A stretch of DNA of 64,000 bases from the NCBI GenBank assembly GCA_030646035.1, contig JAUSMY010000036.1, forward strand, positions 62,001 to 126,000. The letters are read 5' to 3'. This DNA is from Thermodesulfovibrionia bacterium (GTDB lineage: Bacteria > Nitrospirota > Thermodesulfovibrionia > UBA6902). The position numbers were made by a program, and so were the translations under genes. The notes beneath the pieces were generated by a model. It had not been told where the DNA came from. It saw only the letters and a program-made list of their open reading frames with translations, and searched no databases. This document shows positions 8,365 through 16,872 of the stretch, in pieces; the stretch's first letter is position 1, and the number at the start of each line of letters is the position of its first letter.

Positions 8365-8514
8365 ATGTGGTCTGTTTTCCTTCTTATAATAATCGGCCTC
8401 GGCACAGGGATAGCGGCCTGGTTGTTTTTTATATGGTCAGTAAAGAGCGGGCAGTATGATGATATAGAGGGGCCGAAATACAGGATGTTTGATGATAAAG
8501 ATGAAGAAAAATGA
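8365..8514 (+). CDS. ccoS: cbb3 oxidase maturation protein CcoS
   Basis: A 49-residue protein starting MWSVFLLII with a single membrane helix, then WSVKSGQYDDIEGPKYRM and an acidic end. The sequence SGQYDD-EGP is the recognisable CcoS/FixS core. CcoS is needed for cofactor insertion into cbb3 oxidase. The ATG lies 2 bases after the ccoI stop, so it is surely co-transcribed. Confidence 0.9.
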   Translation: MWSVFLLIIIGLGTGIAAWLFFIWSVKSGQYDDIEGPKYRMFDDKDEEK

Positions 8515-8547
8515 TAGAATTAAAAATATTTTATCGGAGGTTGAGCA

Positions 8548-9213
8548 TTGCAACTTGAAACAGGCCTGATTATTCTTGAGTCTATTCTTCTCATTGTGAC
8601 TGTTATTCTTCTTGCCTACAGCATAAAAGAGGGCAAGCAGAGGGACAAACTCCTTATGGAGGTGAGCCGGGCAACAAAGGTGCTTTCACGACAGGAATAC
8701 TTTCTCACTGTAATTCATGCCATGGTCGAGGCAAAGACCGAGGTTACGGGCTGTATTACGGGCAGGATCCCGCAGGGTGATGATAAACAGATGACAAGGG
8801 ACATCATCGTTCTGCTCGAAAGGCTGACCAGCAGAGGGGTACGTGTGAAGTATCTTCTGCCGAAATTCCCTGACAGGCTTCATATAGGTTATCTCTATAC
8901 AAAGGCAGGCGCTGAGGTCTGTTACAGCAACTGTCTTATGGTCCACAACATGCGTTTCATTATTGTGGACGGCAAGACATCGGTGATCGGCATACCTGAA
9001 AGCACCGGTGAAAAGGAAGCGACAAAGAAGGGATACAGAATCCCTTCAGAAGGGCTGGCTTCTGTGCTTGAGCATTACTTCAATAGCTGTGAAAAACAGT
9101 TGTCCTTCATCGATTACCTTAAAGAGGTAATGAGCTATACAGGAGCCACGCTGGAACATCTTGCGCATGAGATACAGATAGACGCAGAAGAGCTGAAAAA
9201 GCTCATAGGTTGA
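8548..9213 (+). CDS. Membrane-anchored phospholipase D-like protein with degenerate motif
   Basis: A 221-residue protein with an N-terminal membrane helix (residues 6-25). A basic linker and a domain resembling half of a PLD fold follow (LLERLTSRGVRVKYLLP, then VHNMRFIIVDG). The normal HxKx4D motif is not intact: the spacing is shifted and the lysine is replaced by arginine, so catalysis is doubtful. The C-terminal 40 residues look helical with a helix-turn-helix-like end (LEHLAHEIQIDAEEL). Start is TTG at 8548 behind CGGAGG. It follows ccoS by 33 bases; a link to the oxidase is only positional. Confidence 0.65.
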   Translation: MQLETGLIILESILLIVTVILLAYSIKEGKQRDKLLMEVSRATKVLSRQEYFLTVIHAMVEAKTEVTGCITGRIPQGDDKQMTRDIIVLLERLTSRGVRVKYLLPKFPDRLHIGYLYTKAGAEVCYSNCLMVHNMRFIIVDGKTSVIGIPESTGEKEATKKGYRIPSEGLASVLEHYFNSCEKQLSFIDYLKEVMSYTGATLEHLAHEIQIDAEELKKLIG

Positions 9214-9253
9214 CCGCTGCTTTGAGGCTGATATATAACTAGGTGACCCTTTT

Positions 9254-9619
9254 TTACTTTATGTTTTGAACCAGGGCGCCGCATTCACATCTTTCTTTTA
9301 TCTTGTCTATATCTTTATCTTTTCCCGTAAGCGGCCTGTTCCATGTCGCATATCCCTTTTCAAACAGCATCTCCGGAAGCAGGTTGTCCATATCATTGCT
9401 TGGCAGCTTTGACCTGTAAAAACTGGCAACATCCATATTGTAATAAATTATCCAGCCGTTATATGCCAGCATGCTTATCGGATCAAAGGCTATGCCGCTT
9501 GCACAGTCCGGGCAATACAATATTTTAATGATCTTAGGCGGCATTATATTGTCTTTAAAGTGGAAACTTACTGCGCGTTTCCCGCATCTGCATCTTACTG
9601 TATGTTCTGTATACATCAT
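9254..9619 (-). CDS. Hypothetical protein with cysteine-pair (zinc ribbon-like) motifs
   Basis: A 121-residue protein with three CXC or CXXC pairs: CRCG near the N-terminus, CPDC around residue 37 and CECG near the C-terminus. This suggests metal binding, probably zinc. No membrane segment or signal peptide is seen, and I do not recognise the family. A clear GGAGGG lies 5 bases before the ATG ATG start. It converges with the PLD-like gene and is divergent from the next plus-strand gene across an AT-rich spacer. Confidence 0.6.
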   Translation of the reverse strand: MMYTEHTVRCRCGKRAVSFHFKDNIMPPKIIKILYCPDCASGIAFDPISMLAYNGWIIYYNMDVASFYRSKLPSNDMDNLLPEMLFEKGYATWNRPLTGKDKDIDKIKERCECGALVQNIK

Positions 9620-9916
9620 TTATTCCCTCCAAATATCAATTATAACTGTTTATATTATACGATGCCCTATATTAGAAATAATACCAGATAAGAATGATTC
9701 TTGTCAAGAAAAAAGTGATATTAGATAACATGCTGTAAATAAAGAGAATTTTTGTTGCATCATGCAAAAATTAATTAATATAATAATTTTAGTAAAAACA
9801 TTGGCAATTTTTCTTATATTCCCTGTAATTATCGTCTAATTCATCATCCAGAGGACACAGAGAATAATGTATCGCATGATAAAAATATTATACTAATTAC
9901 TAATCTGGTTAAAATC
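9620..9916. other. AT-rich intergenic spacer between divergent genes
   Basis: About 300 bases, strongly AT-rich, without an open frame having a ribosome site. It must hold the promoters of the two divergent flanking genes. A loose candidate is TTGTCA at about 9702 followed 17 bases later by GATAAC, which is not convincing. No hairpin with a T-run and no tRNA was seen. Confidence 0.4.
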
Positions 9917-10558
9917 ATGAGCAGAAAAAAAACAACGATAAAGACAAAGCGGCTGACATTTGATGAAGAGAAGAAGCTTCCATGGCTCTCCATGCTCCTT
10001 GATGCTTATCACATCGTTGACAAAGGTATTGCAAAAGCGATTGAAACTGAGGAGAAGAACGGGAAGGTGTTGGCGTGTACGCAAGGATGCTCCAACTGCT
10101 GCAGAACGCTCAGGGACATACCCATATATCCGCTTGAGCTTATGGGAATCTCATGGTATATCGCGGAAAAGATGACGGGAGATATCCGGGATATTCTAAA
10201 AAAACAGCTTAAAGAATATACAAGAAGTGACCAGTGCCCCTTTCTGATTCAAGGAGCATGTCCGATACATTCCATGAGGCCGATGGCGTGCAGGCAGTTC
10301 ACAGTATTCGGGAAACAGTGTGAAGAAGGCGAAGACCCTTACTACACAAGAAACAAAGATGTGCTCCCTTTGGCAAAGAAATATGTTGACCAGGCTTTCT
10401 TCATCATGCTTCCATTTCACGGAGTTGAAAAAGAGGCCGAGAGGATAAAGGCGGTTGAGCGGGGCGACATGAACAGGACGGTCAGGGTTTTACAGGAGTG
10501 CAACTGGAAGCTGCTTGGAGAGAGGATGGAGAAGTTTGATAAGGAGAGCGGAAAGTAA
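9917..10558 (+). CDS. YkgJ-family cysteine cluster protein
   Basis: A 213-residue soluble protein with the cysteine cluster of the YkgJ/CxxCxxCC (zinc- or iron-chelating) family: CTQGCSNCC near residue 55, then CPFL..CPIH..RPMACRQF and a further cysteine in GKQC. The pattern GxCxxCC...CPxL...C..Y..RPxxCR is the family signature. The biochemical role is unknown, though metal binding is expected. No operon partner lies downstream; the next gene converges from the minus strand with a 9-base gap. Confidence 0.8.
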   Translation: MSRKKTTIKTKRLTFDEEKKLPWLSMLLDAYHIVDKGIAKAIETEEKNGKVLACTQGCSNCCRTLRDIPIYPLELMGISWYIAEKMTGDIRDILKKQLKEYTRSDQCPFLIQGACPIHSMRPMACRQFTVFGKQCEEGEDPYYTRNKDVLPLAKKYVDQAFFIMLPFHGVEKEAERIKAVERGDMNRTVRVLQECNWKLLGERMEKFDKESGK

Positions 10559-10567
10559 AAAGCTTTC

Positions 10568-11926
10568 TCATCCCGCCACTTCCTTTATCGCCTCAGCAGT
10601 CTTACCGGTTATCTGCTTCAGCTCTTCTTTTGAAACACTCAGGTGCGGCATAAGGACAATGACATTTCCAAGCGGCCTTATGATAAGGCCTTTCTCTTTT
10701 GCTTTTTCGCAGACCTTCCAGCCCATCTTATCTTCCAATGCAAAAGATGTTTTCTTATTTTTGTTCTTTACAAGTTCGATCCCGACCATAAAACCCATCT
10801 GCCTTACATCGCCAACGTGCGGAAGTTCAGCGATCTTGGCGAGTTCCTTTTTTAACAGCGCTATCTTCGCCTGCATCTTCTGAAGTGTCTTCTCTTTTTT
10901 GAAAAGATCGATATTTGCAATCGCGGCGGCAGAGGCTAACTGGTTTCCGGTATATGTATGGCCGTGAAAGAAGGTCTTGAGGTCTTTATACTCGCCGAGA
11001 AACGCCTCATATATTTTTTTAGTTGTCAAAGTTGCAGCAAGAGGAAGGTAGCCGCCTGTTATGCCTTTTGCAACGCATAGGATATCAGGATTCACACTCT
11101 CATGTTCGCAGGCAAACATCTTCCCTGTTCTTCCAAAACCTGTCGCCACCTCATCAGCTATCAATAAGACCTTATATTTAGTGCAAAGCCTTCTGACGCC
11201 TTTCAGATATCCCGGAGGTGACACGATCATGCCTCCGGCCCCTTGGACAAGCGGCTCGATTATCAGGCCGGCTATCTTCTTATGATTTTTGCTTAAAACC
11301 TTCTCCATCTCTTTCAGGCACTGAAGCCCGCATGATGGATATTCTTTCTTAAGCTCACACCTGTAACAGTAAGGCGAAGGGGCTTTAAATGATTTGAAGA
11401 GCAGAGGAGCAAATATCTTATGAAAGATATCAATGCCGCCAACGCTTACCGCGCCAACTGTATCGCCATGATATGAGTTTTTCAGAGAAAGGAATTTCGT
11501 CTTCTCTTTAACGCCGTTAAGCTGCCAGTACTGGTATGCCATCTTCAGCCCTATCTCTACGGCAGTAGAACCGCTGTCTGAATAAAAGACCCTGGCAAGG
11601 CCTTTCGGCGCGATATTTACAAGCTTTTCCGCAAGCTCTATTGCAGGCGGGTGTGTGAGGCCGAGGAGGGTTGAGTGGCTTATCTTATCAACCTGCGCCT
11701 TAATGGCATCGTTTATCTCTTTCTTACCATGTCCGTGTACTGTGACCCAGATTGAGGAAACCCCGTCGAGAAACCATCTGCCGTTGATGTCTTTGAGGAA
11801 CGAACCCCTTCCTTCTGTTATGATCAAAGGCTCTTCATCATTCCACTCCTTCATCTGGGTGAAGGGATGCCAGAGGTGTTTTTTATCAAGCCGTTCAAGG
11901 CGTCTTTTAGTTGCGCTTATACTCAT
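10568..11926 (-). CDS. bioA: Adenosylmethionine-8-amino-7-oxononanoate aminotransferase
   Basis: A PLP enzyme of biotin synthesis that converts KAPA to DAPA using S-adenosylmethionine as amino donor. The 452-residue length is typical. BioA features include the HPFTQMKEW start region, SDSGSTAVEIGLKMA, the DEVATGFGRTGKMFACEH stretch and the PLP lysine in CVAKGITGGYLP. No other biotin genes are in the window. It is transcribed away from htrA across a 66-base spacer. Confidence 0.95.
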   Translation of the reverse strand: MSISATKRRLERLDKKHLWHPFTQMKEWNDEEPLIITEGRGSFLKDINGRWFLDGVSSIWVTVHGHGKKEINDAIKAQVDKISHSTLLGLTHPPAIELAEKLVNIAPKGLARVFYSDSGSTAVEIGLKMAYQYWQLNGVKEKTKFLSLKNSYHGDTVGAVSVGGIDIFHKIFAPLLFKSFKAPSPYCYRCELKKEYPSCGLQCLKEMEKVLSKNHKKIAGLIIEPLVQGAGGMIVSPPGYLKGVRRLCTKYKVLLIADEVATGFGRTGKMFACEHESVNPDILCVAKGITGGYLPLAATLTTKKIYEAFLGEYKDLKTFFHGHTYTGNQLASAAAIANIDLFKKEKTLQKMQAKIALLKKELAKIAELPHVGDVRQMGFMVGIELVKNKNKKTSFALEDKMGWKVCEKAKEKGLIIRPLGNVIVLMPHLSVSKEELKQITGKTAEAIKEVAG

Positions 11927-11941
11927 TATCTTATGGCCATC

Positions 11942-11950
11942 TGTTATAAT
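11942..11950 (+). promoter_or_regulatory. Extended -10 promoter candidate for htrA
   Basis: TGTTATAAT matches the extended -10 consensus (TGnTATAAT) exactly and lies 42 bases before the htrA ATG. No good -35 hexamer stands 17 bases upstream, which is tolerable for extended -10 promoters. The spacer also has to hold the bioA promoter on the other strand. Confidence 0.5.
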
Positions 11951-11992
11951 TATTACTATAAATTCGAAAGAACAGGAGTATGATCTGAGAAT

Positions 11993-13423
11993 ATGAATAA
12001 GAAAACCGTACTGATTTTTATTATAGCATTGGCAGTTGGTTATTTAGCAGGCACCAGGCTCGATATATTCACAAAAGAGAAGGCGCAATCGCCATACATA
12101 TATAATTTTCAGGCTCCGCCGGGACTGAAGGGCGAGGGTTCAGCTTTTTCCGATGTGGCAAGGATGGTAAGCCCTACTGTTGTAAACATATCGACAACAA
12201 AGGTTGTAGGTTTGGGCGACTTATTCGGACAGCTCCGCAACACTAAAAAATGGAAGGAAGAGAGCCTTGGTTCAGGAGTAATCGTATCTGCTGACGGCTA
12301 TATCATCACCAATAATCATGTCATTGAGAAGGCTGAAGAGATCAAGGTGACCCTCTTTGACAAACAGGACTATAAAGGTAAGGTCATAGGTTCGGATCCC
12401 AAGACCGATATCGCCATTATCAAGATCAAGGCAAAAGACCTGCCTGCCATTAACTGGGGTGATTCAGACAAGCTTGATGTGGGTGAATTCGTTCTTGCTT
12501 TCGGCAACCCCTTCGGCCTGAGCCACACTGTAACTATGGGAATAGTAAGCGCGTTAGGCAGGGCGAGCGTCGGCATAGCTGATTATGAGGATTTTATCCA
12601 GACGGATGCTTCTATCAACCCCGGCAATTCCGGCGGCCCGCTTGTAAATGTCAAAGGTGAACTTATAGGTGTTAATACCGCGATCATTTCAAAGACAGGC
12701 GGTAATCAGGGCATCGGCTTTGCAGTGCCGAGCAACATGGCGAGATCGGTCATGACCCAGCTCATAAAAGAGGGGAAGGTCACAAGGGGATGGGCCGGGG
12801 TAGCGATACAGCAGGTGACTCCCGAACTTGCCAAGACGTTCGGCTTAAAGAAGCCGGAAGGCGCTCTTGTGACGGAGATCATTGACAACAGTCCGGCTGA
12901 AAAGTCCGGGCTGAAGAGGGGAGATATAATCCTTGAGGTTAATAAAAAGGGTGTTGATGATGTGGAGCAGCTGAGAAATTTTATCGCGCAGAGCAGGGTA
13001 GGAAGCAGGATAGCATTAAATGTTTTGCGCGATACAAAGTCAATCTCACTTAATCTGACTGTTGCGGAGCTTGCACAGGACAGCGCCGAGTCAAGGAGCG
13101 ACAGCAGGCAGGAGAGGCGCGGCACCGAGAAGAACGCCCTTGCGGGATTTTCTGTTATGGATATCAACAGCGATACTGCCAAACAGCTCGGTCTTCCCGG
13201 AGATGTGTATGGCGTAGTGATCGAATCTGTGGAGCCTGACAGTGCGGCTGATGAGGCAGGGCTTAAGAAGGGGGACCTTATACAGGAGGTCAATAAGGCC
13301 AGGATAAATAATGTAAATGATTTTAATAAGGCGGTATCTCATATACGCGGAGGCGACACGGTCCTCCTCTTTATTAACAGGGGCGAAAACAAATTTTATA
13401 TTACGTTGAAAATGTTTTCTTAA
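11993..13423 (+). CDS. HtrA/DegP-type periplasmic serine protease (Do family)
   Basis: A 476-residue envelope protease/chaperone for misfolded proteins. It has an N-terminal signal or anchor helix (residues 4-20). The trypsin-like domain has triad H109 (TNNHV), D139 (PKTDIA) and S213 (GNSGGP). Two PDZ domains follow, at about residues 265-355 and 385-475, each with a GLKRGD/GLKKGD-type peptide-binding loop. The length and two-PDZ layout fit DegP/DegQ-like proteins; the choice between them cannot be made. It is followed 17 bases later by the PIN/TRAM gene. Confidence 0.94.
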   Translation: MNKKTVLIFIIALAVGYLAGTRLDIFTKEKAQSPYIYNFQAPPGLKGEGSAFSDVARMVSPTVVNISTTKVVGLGDLFGQLRNTKKWKEESLGSGVIVSADGYIITNNHVIEKAEEIKVTLFDKQDYKGKVIGSDPKTDIAIIKIKAKDLPAINWGDSDKLDVGEFVLAFGNPFGLSHTVTMGIVSALGRASVGIADYEDFIQTDASINPGNSGGPLVNVKGELIGVNTAIISKTGGNQGIGFAVPSNMARSVMTQLIKEGKVTRGWAGVAIQQVTPELAKTFGLKKPEGALVTEIIDNSPAEKSGLKRGDIILEVNKKGVDDVEQLRNFIAQSRVGSRIALNVLRDTKSISLNLTVAELAQDSAESRSDSRQERRGTEKNALAGFSVMDINSDTAKQLGLPGDVYGVVIESVEPDSAADEAGLKKGDLIQEVNKARINNVNDFNKAVSHIRGGDTVLLFINRGENKFYITLKMFS

Positions 13424-13440
13424 AAAGGGGTGAACTCATT

Positions 13441-14445
13441 ATGCTCTATCGGATTATTTACTTTCTCGTATTTGTTGCAGGCGGTTATGGTTTCGGATTA
13501 AAACAAGGTTTTTCCATCGAAGGGGCGTACTGGGGTGTCGGCATCGGCCTTTTGGCGCTTGCCCTTGACTATGTCAATACAAAGCTGGGCATCGGCATGC
13601 TGATAGGCGGAGTTATCGGGCTTTCCGCAGGCCTCTTGTTTGCAAAGCTGATATATCTTCCTGTCAAGGCGGTATTAGGCGAAACAGAAGGCGTTTATAT
13701 ATTGTTATCCTTAAACGCCCTGTTCGGTTACAGCGGACTTTTTTTCGGCCTCAGAAAGGGGAAGGATTTTACCCTGTCTGATATAGTAAGTGTCTTCAGA
13801 GGCAGGGTTGTGGGGGAGAGCCCCAAGATCATTGATACCAGCGTTATAATCGATGGCAGGCTGGCAGATGTATGCGAGGCAGGCTTTGCAGAAGGCATAT
13901 TCATACTGCCTCAATTTGTCCTGCGGGAACTCCAGAACATTGCAGACTCATCTGATGTCTTAAGAAAGGCGCGCGGCAGGCGGGGGCTTGAGGTTGTTGA
14001 CAAGATACAGAAGATGGGCAATGTCACAGTCAAGATAGTCAGCGAGGACTTTCCTGATATTAAAGAAGTGGACTCCAAGCTTGTAGCCCTTGCCAGACAG
14101 CTTGACGCAAAGATAATAACCAATGACATAAACCTCTGCAAGATAGCCCAGCTTCAGGGGGTCACCGCCCTAAACCTCAATGAGCTTGCAAGCGCTCTCA
14201 GGCCGGTTGTTATGCCCGGAGAGAACATGAATATATTTATCGCAAAAGAGGGCAAAGAGCATAACCAGGGCGTGGGTTATCTGGATGACGGCACAATGGT
14301 TGTCGTTGATAACGCCAGGAAGATCATAAATAATAAGGTCAATGTCGTTGTTACAAGCGTTCTGCAGACAACAACAGGCAGGATGATATTTGCCAGGCTC
14401 AAAGAGGAGATGGACAGAGAAGAGCTTAAGGCGGCGCGTTCTTGA
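13441..14445 (+). CDS. PIN and TRAM domain membrane protein (YacL-like)
   Basis: A 334-residue protein with four N-terminal membrane helices (to about residue 105). A PIN-type nuclease domain with conserved acidic residues follows (IIDTSVIIDGR, ITNDINL), then a C-terminal TRAM RNA-binding domain (about residues 255-315). This arrangement is that of Bacillus YacL-type proteins, often next to ispD/ispF as here. The molecular target is not established from sequence. Its stop overlaps the TTG start of ispD. Confidence 0.9.
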   Translation: MLYRIIYFLVFVAGGYGFGLKQGFSIEGAYWGVGIGLLALALDYVNTKLGIGMLIGGVIGLSAGLLFAKLIYLPVKAVLGETEGVYILLSLNALFGYSGLFFGLRKGKDFTLSDIVSVFRGRVVGESPKIIDTSVIIDGRLADVCEAGFAEGIFILPQFVLRELQNIADSSDVLRKARGRRGLEVVDKIQKMGNVTVKIVSEDFPDIKEVDSKLVALARQLDAKIITNDINLCKIAQLQGVTALNLNELASALRPVVMPGENMNIFIAKEGKEHNQGVGYLDDGTMVVVDNARKIINNKVNVVVTSVLQTTTGRMIFARLKEEMDREELKAARS

Positions 14446-15140
14446 TAAAGCCCTCTGTAGTGGCTATTGTTCCGGCAGCCGGCATAGGCAGAAGGTTCGG
14501 CGGGTCGGTCAGAAAGACATTTGTTGAGCTTAAAGGCATACCGCTTCTGGTGCATACACTGAGCAGGCTTAGTGAAGTTGCATCAATATCAGATATAATA
14601 CCTGTGCTCAGGGCTGATGATATTGAAACAGGACGCAAGCTCTTTGCGCAGTATAAGATAGAAAAGGTGAGGCAGATAGTTGCAGGAGGCGCTGAGAGGC
14701 AGGACTCTATTAACAATGCCGTCAAACTGATAGAAGGCGACTGTATCGTCCTGATCCATGACGGGGCAAGGCCGATCATTTCAGAGAAGCTTGTAGCAAA
14801 CCTCTTGGAAAACCTTGAAGGTGTTGACGGGGTGATACCCGGACTTCCGGTAAAAGAGACGCTTAAACAGGTTGACGGCAACGGCATGGTGGTATCAACT
14901 GTTGACCGTGAGAAGTTCCGCTCCATACAGACCCCTCAGGCCTTTACATCCGGCGTGATCAAAAGGGCTTATAAAATGGCATATGCAGACGGGTTTTACG
15001 GGACAGATGACGCGGCGCTTGTTGAGAGAGCCGGCGGCAGGGTTAAGATAATTCCGGGTGATCATTTTAATATAAAGATCACAACACAGGAAGACCTTGA
15101 ACTTGCGGAGATGCTGATAGAAAGACGGAGTCATCTATGA
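14442..15140 (+). CDS. ispD: 2-C-methyl-D-erythritol 4-phosphate cytidylyltransferase
   Basis: The third enzyme of the MEP isoprenoid pathway, activating MEP with CTP. The 232-residue length is standard. The N-terminal nucleotide-binding signature AAGIGRRFGG-RKTF, the GGAERQDSI motif, HDGARP and the TDDAALVE motif are all present. The start is TTG at 14442 (TTGA overlap with the previous stop), and the gene overlaps ispF by 4 bases. Confidence 0.95.
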   Translation: MIKPSVVAIVPAAGIGRRFGGSVRKTFVELKGIPLLVHTLSRLSEVASISDIIPVLRADDIETGRKLFAQYKIEKVRQIVAGGAERQDSINNAVKLIEGDCIVLIHDGARPIISEKLVANLLENLEGVDGVIPGLPVKETLKQVDGNGMVVSTVDREKFRSIQTPQAFTSGVIKRAYKMAYADGFYGTDDAALVERAGGRVKIIPGDHFNIKITTQEDLELAEMLIERRSHL

Positions 15141-15619
15141 GAATAGGAATTGGTTATGACTCGCACAGGCTTGTTACTGGAAGACGGCTGATCATTGGCG
15201 GCGTTGAGATACCTTTTGAAAAAGGGCTTCAGGGCCACTCTGACGCTGATGTGTTGTGCCATGCGATAATAGATGCCCTTATCGGAGCGTTGGGTATGGG
15301 TGACATAGGGAAGCACTTCCCTGATATAGATGATAGATGGAAGGATGCCTCAAGCACTGACCTGCTCTCAATGACCGTGAAGATGGTTAAGGAAGGCGGG
15401 TTTGAGGTAGCCTGGATAGATTCTACGGTTATAATACAGGAGCCGAAGATAGGGCCGTTCATTGATGCAATGAAGGATAATATCTCCGGTACAGGCATAC
15501 CTGTTGGAGTAATCAATATCAAAGCAAAGACAAATGAAGGCATGGGGTTTATTGGAAAAGGCGAAGGAGTTGTTGCACAGGCGGCCTGCCTGCTTAAGCA
15601 GGTGCGGTATCAATTATAA
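15137..15619 (+). CDS. ispF: 2-C-methyl-D-erythritol 2,4-cyclodiphosphate synthase
   Basis: The fifth MEP pathway enzyme, forming the cyclic diphosphate with loss of CMP. The 160-residue length is typical. The metal-binding signature GYDSHRL at the N-terminus, GHSDADVLCHAIIDALIGA, GDIGKHFPD, and TNEGMGFIGKGEG at the C-terminus are diagnostic. It overlaps ispD (ATGA). The TlpA-like gene follows after 18 bases. Confidence 0.97.
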   Translation: MRIGIGYDSHRLVTGRRLIIGGVEIPFEKGLQGHSDADVLCHAIIDALIGALGMGDIGKHFPDIDDRWKDASSTDLLSMTVKMVKEGGFEVAWIDSTVIIQEPKIGPFIDAMKDNISGTGIPVGVINIKAKTNEGMGFIGKGEGVVAQAACLLKQVRYQL

Positions 15620-15637
15620 AAAAATACAGGAGGATAT

Positions 15638-16153
15638 ATGAAATATAAAGGATTGATTTTAGCAGCTGTATTGGTCGGTGCGGCTTTGATGCTCTTAATG
15701 AGCCCGGAGAATAAGAAGTTCGATCAGATAGTGGCTGTGGGCAAACCTGCCCCGCAGTTTGAGCTTATGGATTCATCCGGAAAGATGTGGAAGCTGTCTG
15801 ATCTCAAAGGCCAGGTTGTACTTATAAATTTCTGGGCGACATGGTGTGTGACGTGCAAGGCTGAGATGAATCACAAGGCAAGGCTTTCAGAAATAATGAG
15901 GGGCAAGCCCATACAGATGTTCGGAGTGCTTTACAGGGATGACCCGGCTAATCTGGAATCTTATTATGCGAATAACAATGTGACATTTGCTACATTGATA
16001 GACCCGGCCAATTCAATGTCAAAACTTTATGGTATCACCGGTGTTCCTGAGACCTTTCTGATAGACAAAGAAGGAATTCTCAGAGAGCGGTTTGTAGGCC
16101 CTCAGGAATGGGGCAATAAAGAGACATTAGCCACGATAGAAAAATGGCTGTAG
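15638..16153 (+). CDS. TlpA/ResA-like thiol-disulfide oxidoreductase
   Basis: A 171-residue membrane-anchored thioredoxin-fold protein. An N-terminal helix (residues 4-20) is followed by an AhpC/TSA-redoxin domain with active site WATWCVTC and a cis-proline region TGVPETF. Such proteins reduce apocytochrome c cysteines or other periplasmic thiols, which fits the many c-type cytochromes nearby. An AGGAGG site precedes the ATG. Its TAG is followed 3 bases later by the GTG of the next gene. Confidence 0.88.
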   Translation: MKYKGLILAAVLVGAALMLLMSPENKKFDQIVAVGKPAPQFELMDSSGKMWKLSDLKGQVVLINFWATWCVTCKAEMNHKARLSEIMRGKPIQMFGVLYRDDPANLESYYANNNVTFATLIDPANSMSKLYGITGVPETFLIDKEGILRERFVGPQEWGNKETLATIEKWL

Positions 16154-16156
16154 CCT

Positions 16157-16822
16157 GTGTATAACCGTTTAAAAGAGATGGCATTTACTTCAGGAGCATC
16201 TGCTTTTGGCGTAGGTGATATAGACGAACTGCGGCAACATTTTGAGGCTATCCCGCTGGAGCAGACAGAAGGGCTCAAGTACGGCATATCCATAGCAGTA
16301 AGGGTATCTGACCCTATACTGAAGGGGATAATTAACTGGCCGACCCGCCACTACCTTCATCACTATAAGATGATAAACGATATGCTTGACCAGACCGCTC
16401 TGAGGCTTGCTATCGCCATTCAGGACAAAGGCTATAACGCCATGCCGATACCCGCAAGCCATATAGTTGACTGGCAGGCGCAGACAGCGCATCTCTCGCA
16501 TAAGATGATCGCGCTTAGAGCCGGGATAGGATGGATAGGAAGGAACAGCCTCCTTGTGCACCCTGAATACGGCTCTAAGATAAGGATAGCGACCATCCTC
16601 ACAGACATGCCTTTGGAGACAGATAAACCTGTTGAGAATGGATGCGGAGAGTGCAGGAAGTGCGTATCAGCCTGCCCTGTATCCGCCATAAGCGAGTCTT
16701 ACAAGGATTGGGACAGGATCGCCTGCCTTGAGAAGCTTAAATACTTTGCCAAGGAGCATAATATCGGGCAGTATATCTGCGGGCTCTGTGTTAAGGTGTG
16801 CCAGCCTAAGAGCAGATCCTAA
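16157..16822 (+). CDS. Short QueG-like double-cluster iron-sulfur protein
   Basis: A 221-residue protein related to the C-terminal portion of epoxyqueuosine reductase (COG1600). Conserved features are IGWIGRNSLLVHPEYGS, then two 4Fe-4S motifs, CGECRKCVSACP and CGLCVKVCQ. QueG proper is about 340-380 residues with C-terminal repeats, so this is a shortened relative and its substrate is uncertain. The start is GTG at 16157, just after the thioredoxin-like gene. Confidence 0.75.
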   Translation: MYNRLKEMAFTSGASAFGVGDIDELRQHFEAIPLEQTEGLKYGISIAVRVSDPILKGIINWPTRHYLHHYKMINDMLDQTALRLAIAIQDKGYNAMPIPASHIVDWQAQTAHLSHKMIALRAGIGWIGRNSLLVHPEYGSKIRIATILTDMPLETDKPVENGCGECRKCVSACPVSAISESYKDWDRIACLEKLKYFAKEHNIGQYICGLCVKVCQPKSRS

Positions 16823-16872
16823 GACCAGCCGCAGGATATCAGATTAATTTCATTCATCTTACGAAATCAATT

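Noticed and set aside
8548-9213. Active phospholipase D
   Set aside because: The catalytic HxKx4D spacing is not met and the lysine is replaced by arginine.
12706-13293. 195-codon minus-strand open frame opposite the HtrA gene
   Set aside because: It is the complement of well-conserved protease and PDZ coding sequence and has serine/leucine-rich shadow composition with no family resemblance.
14426-14926. 166-codon minus-strand frame opposite ispD
   Set aside because: ispD has clear catalytic motifs in the plus-strand frame; the antisense frame has no ribosome site or recognisable domain.
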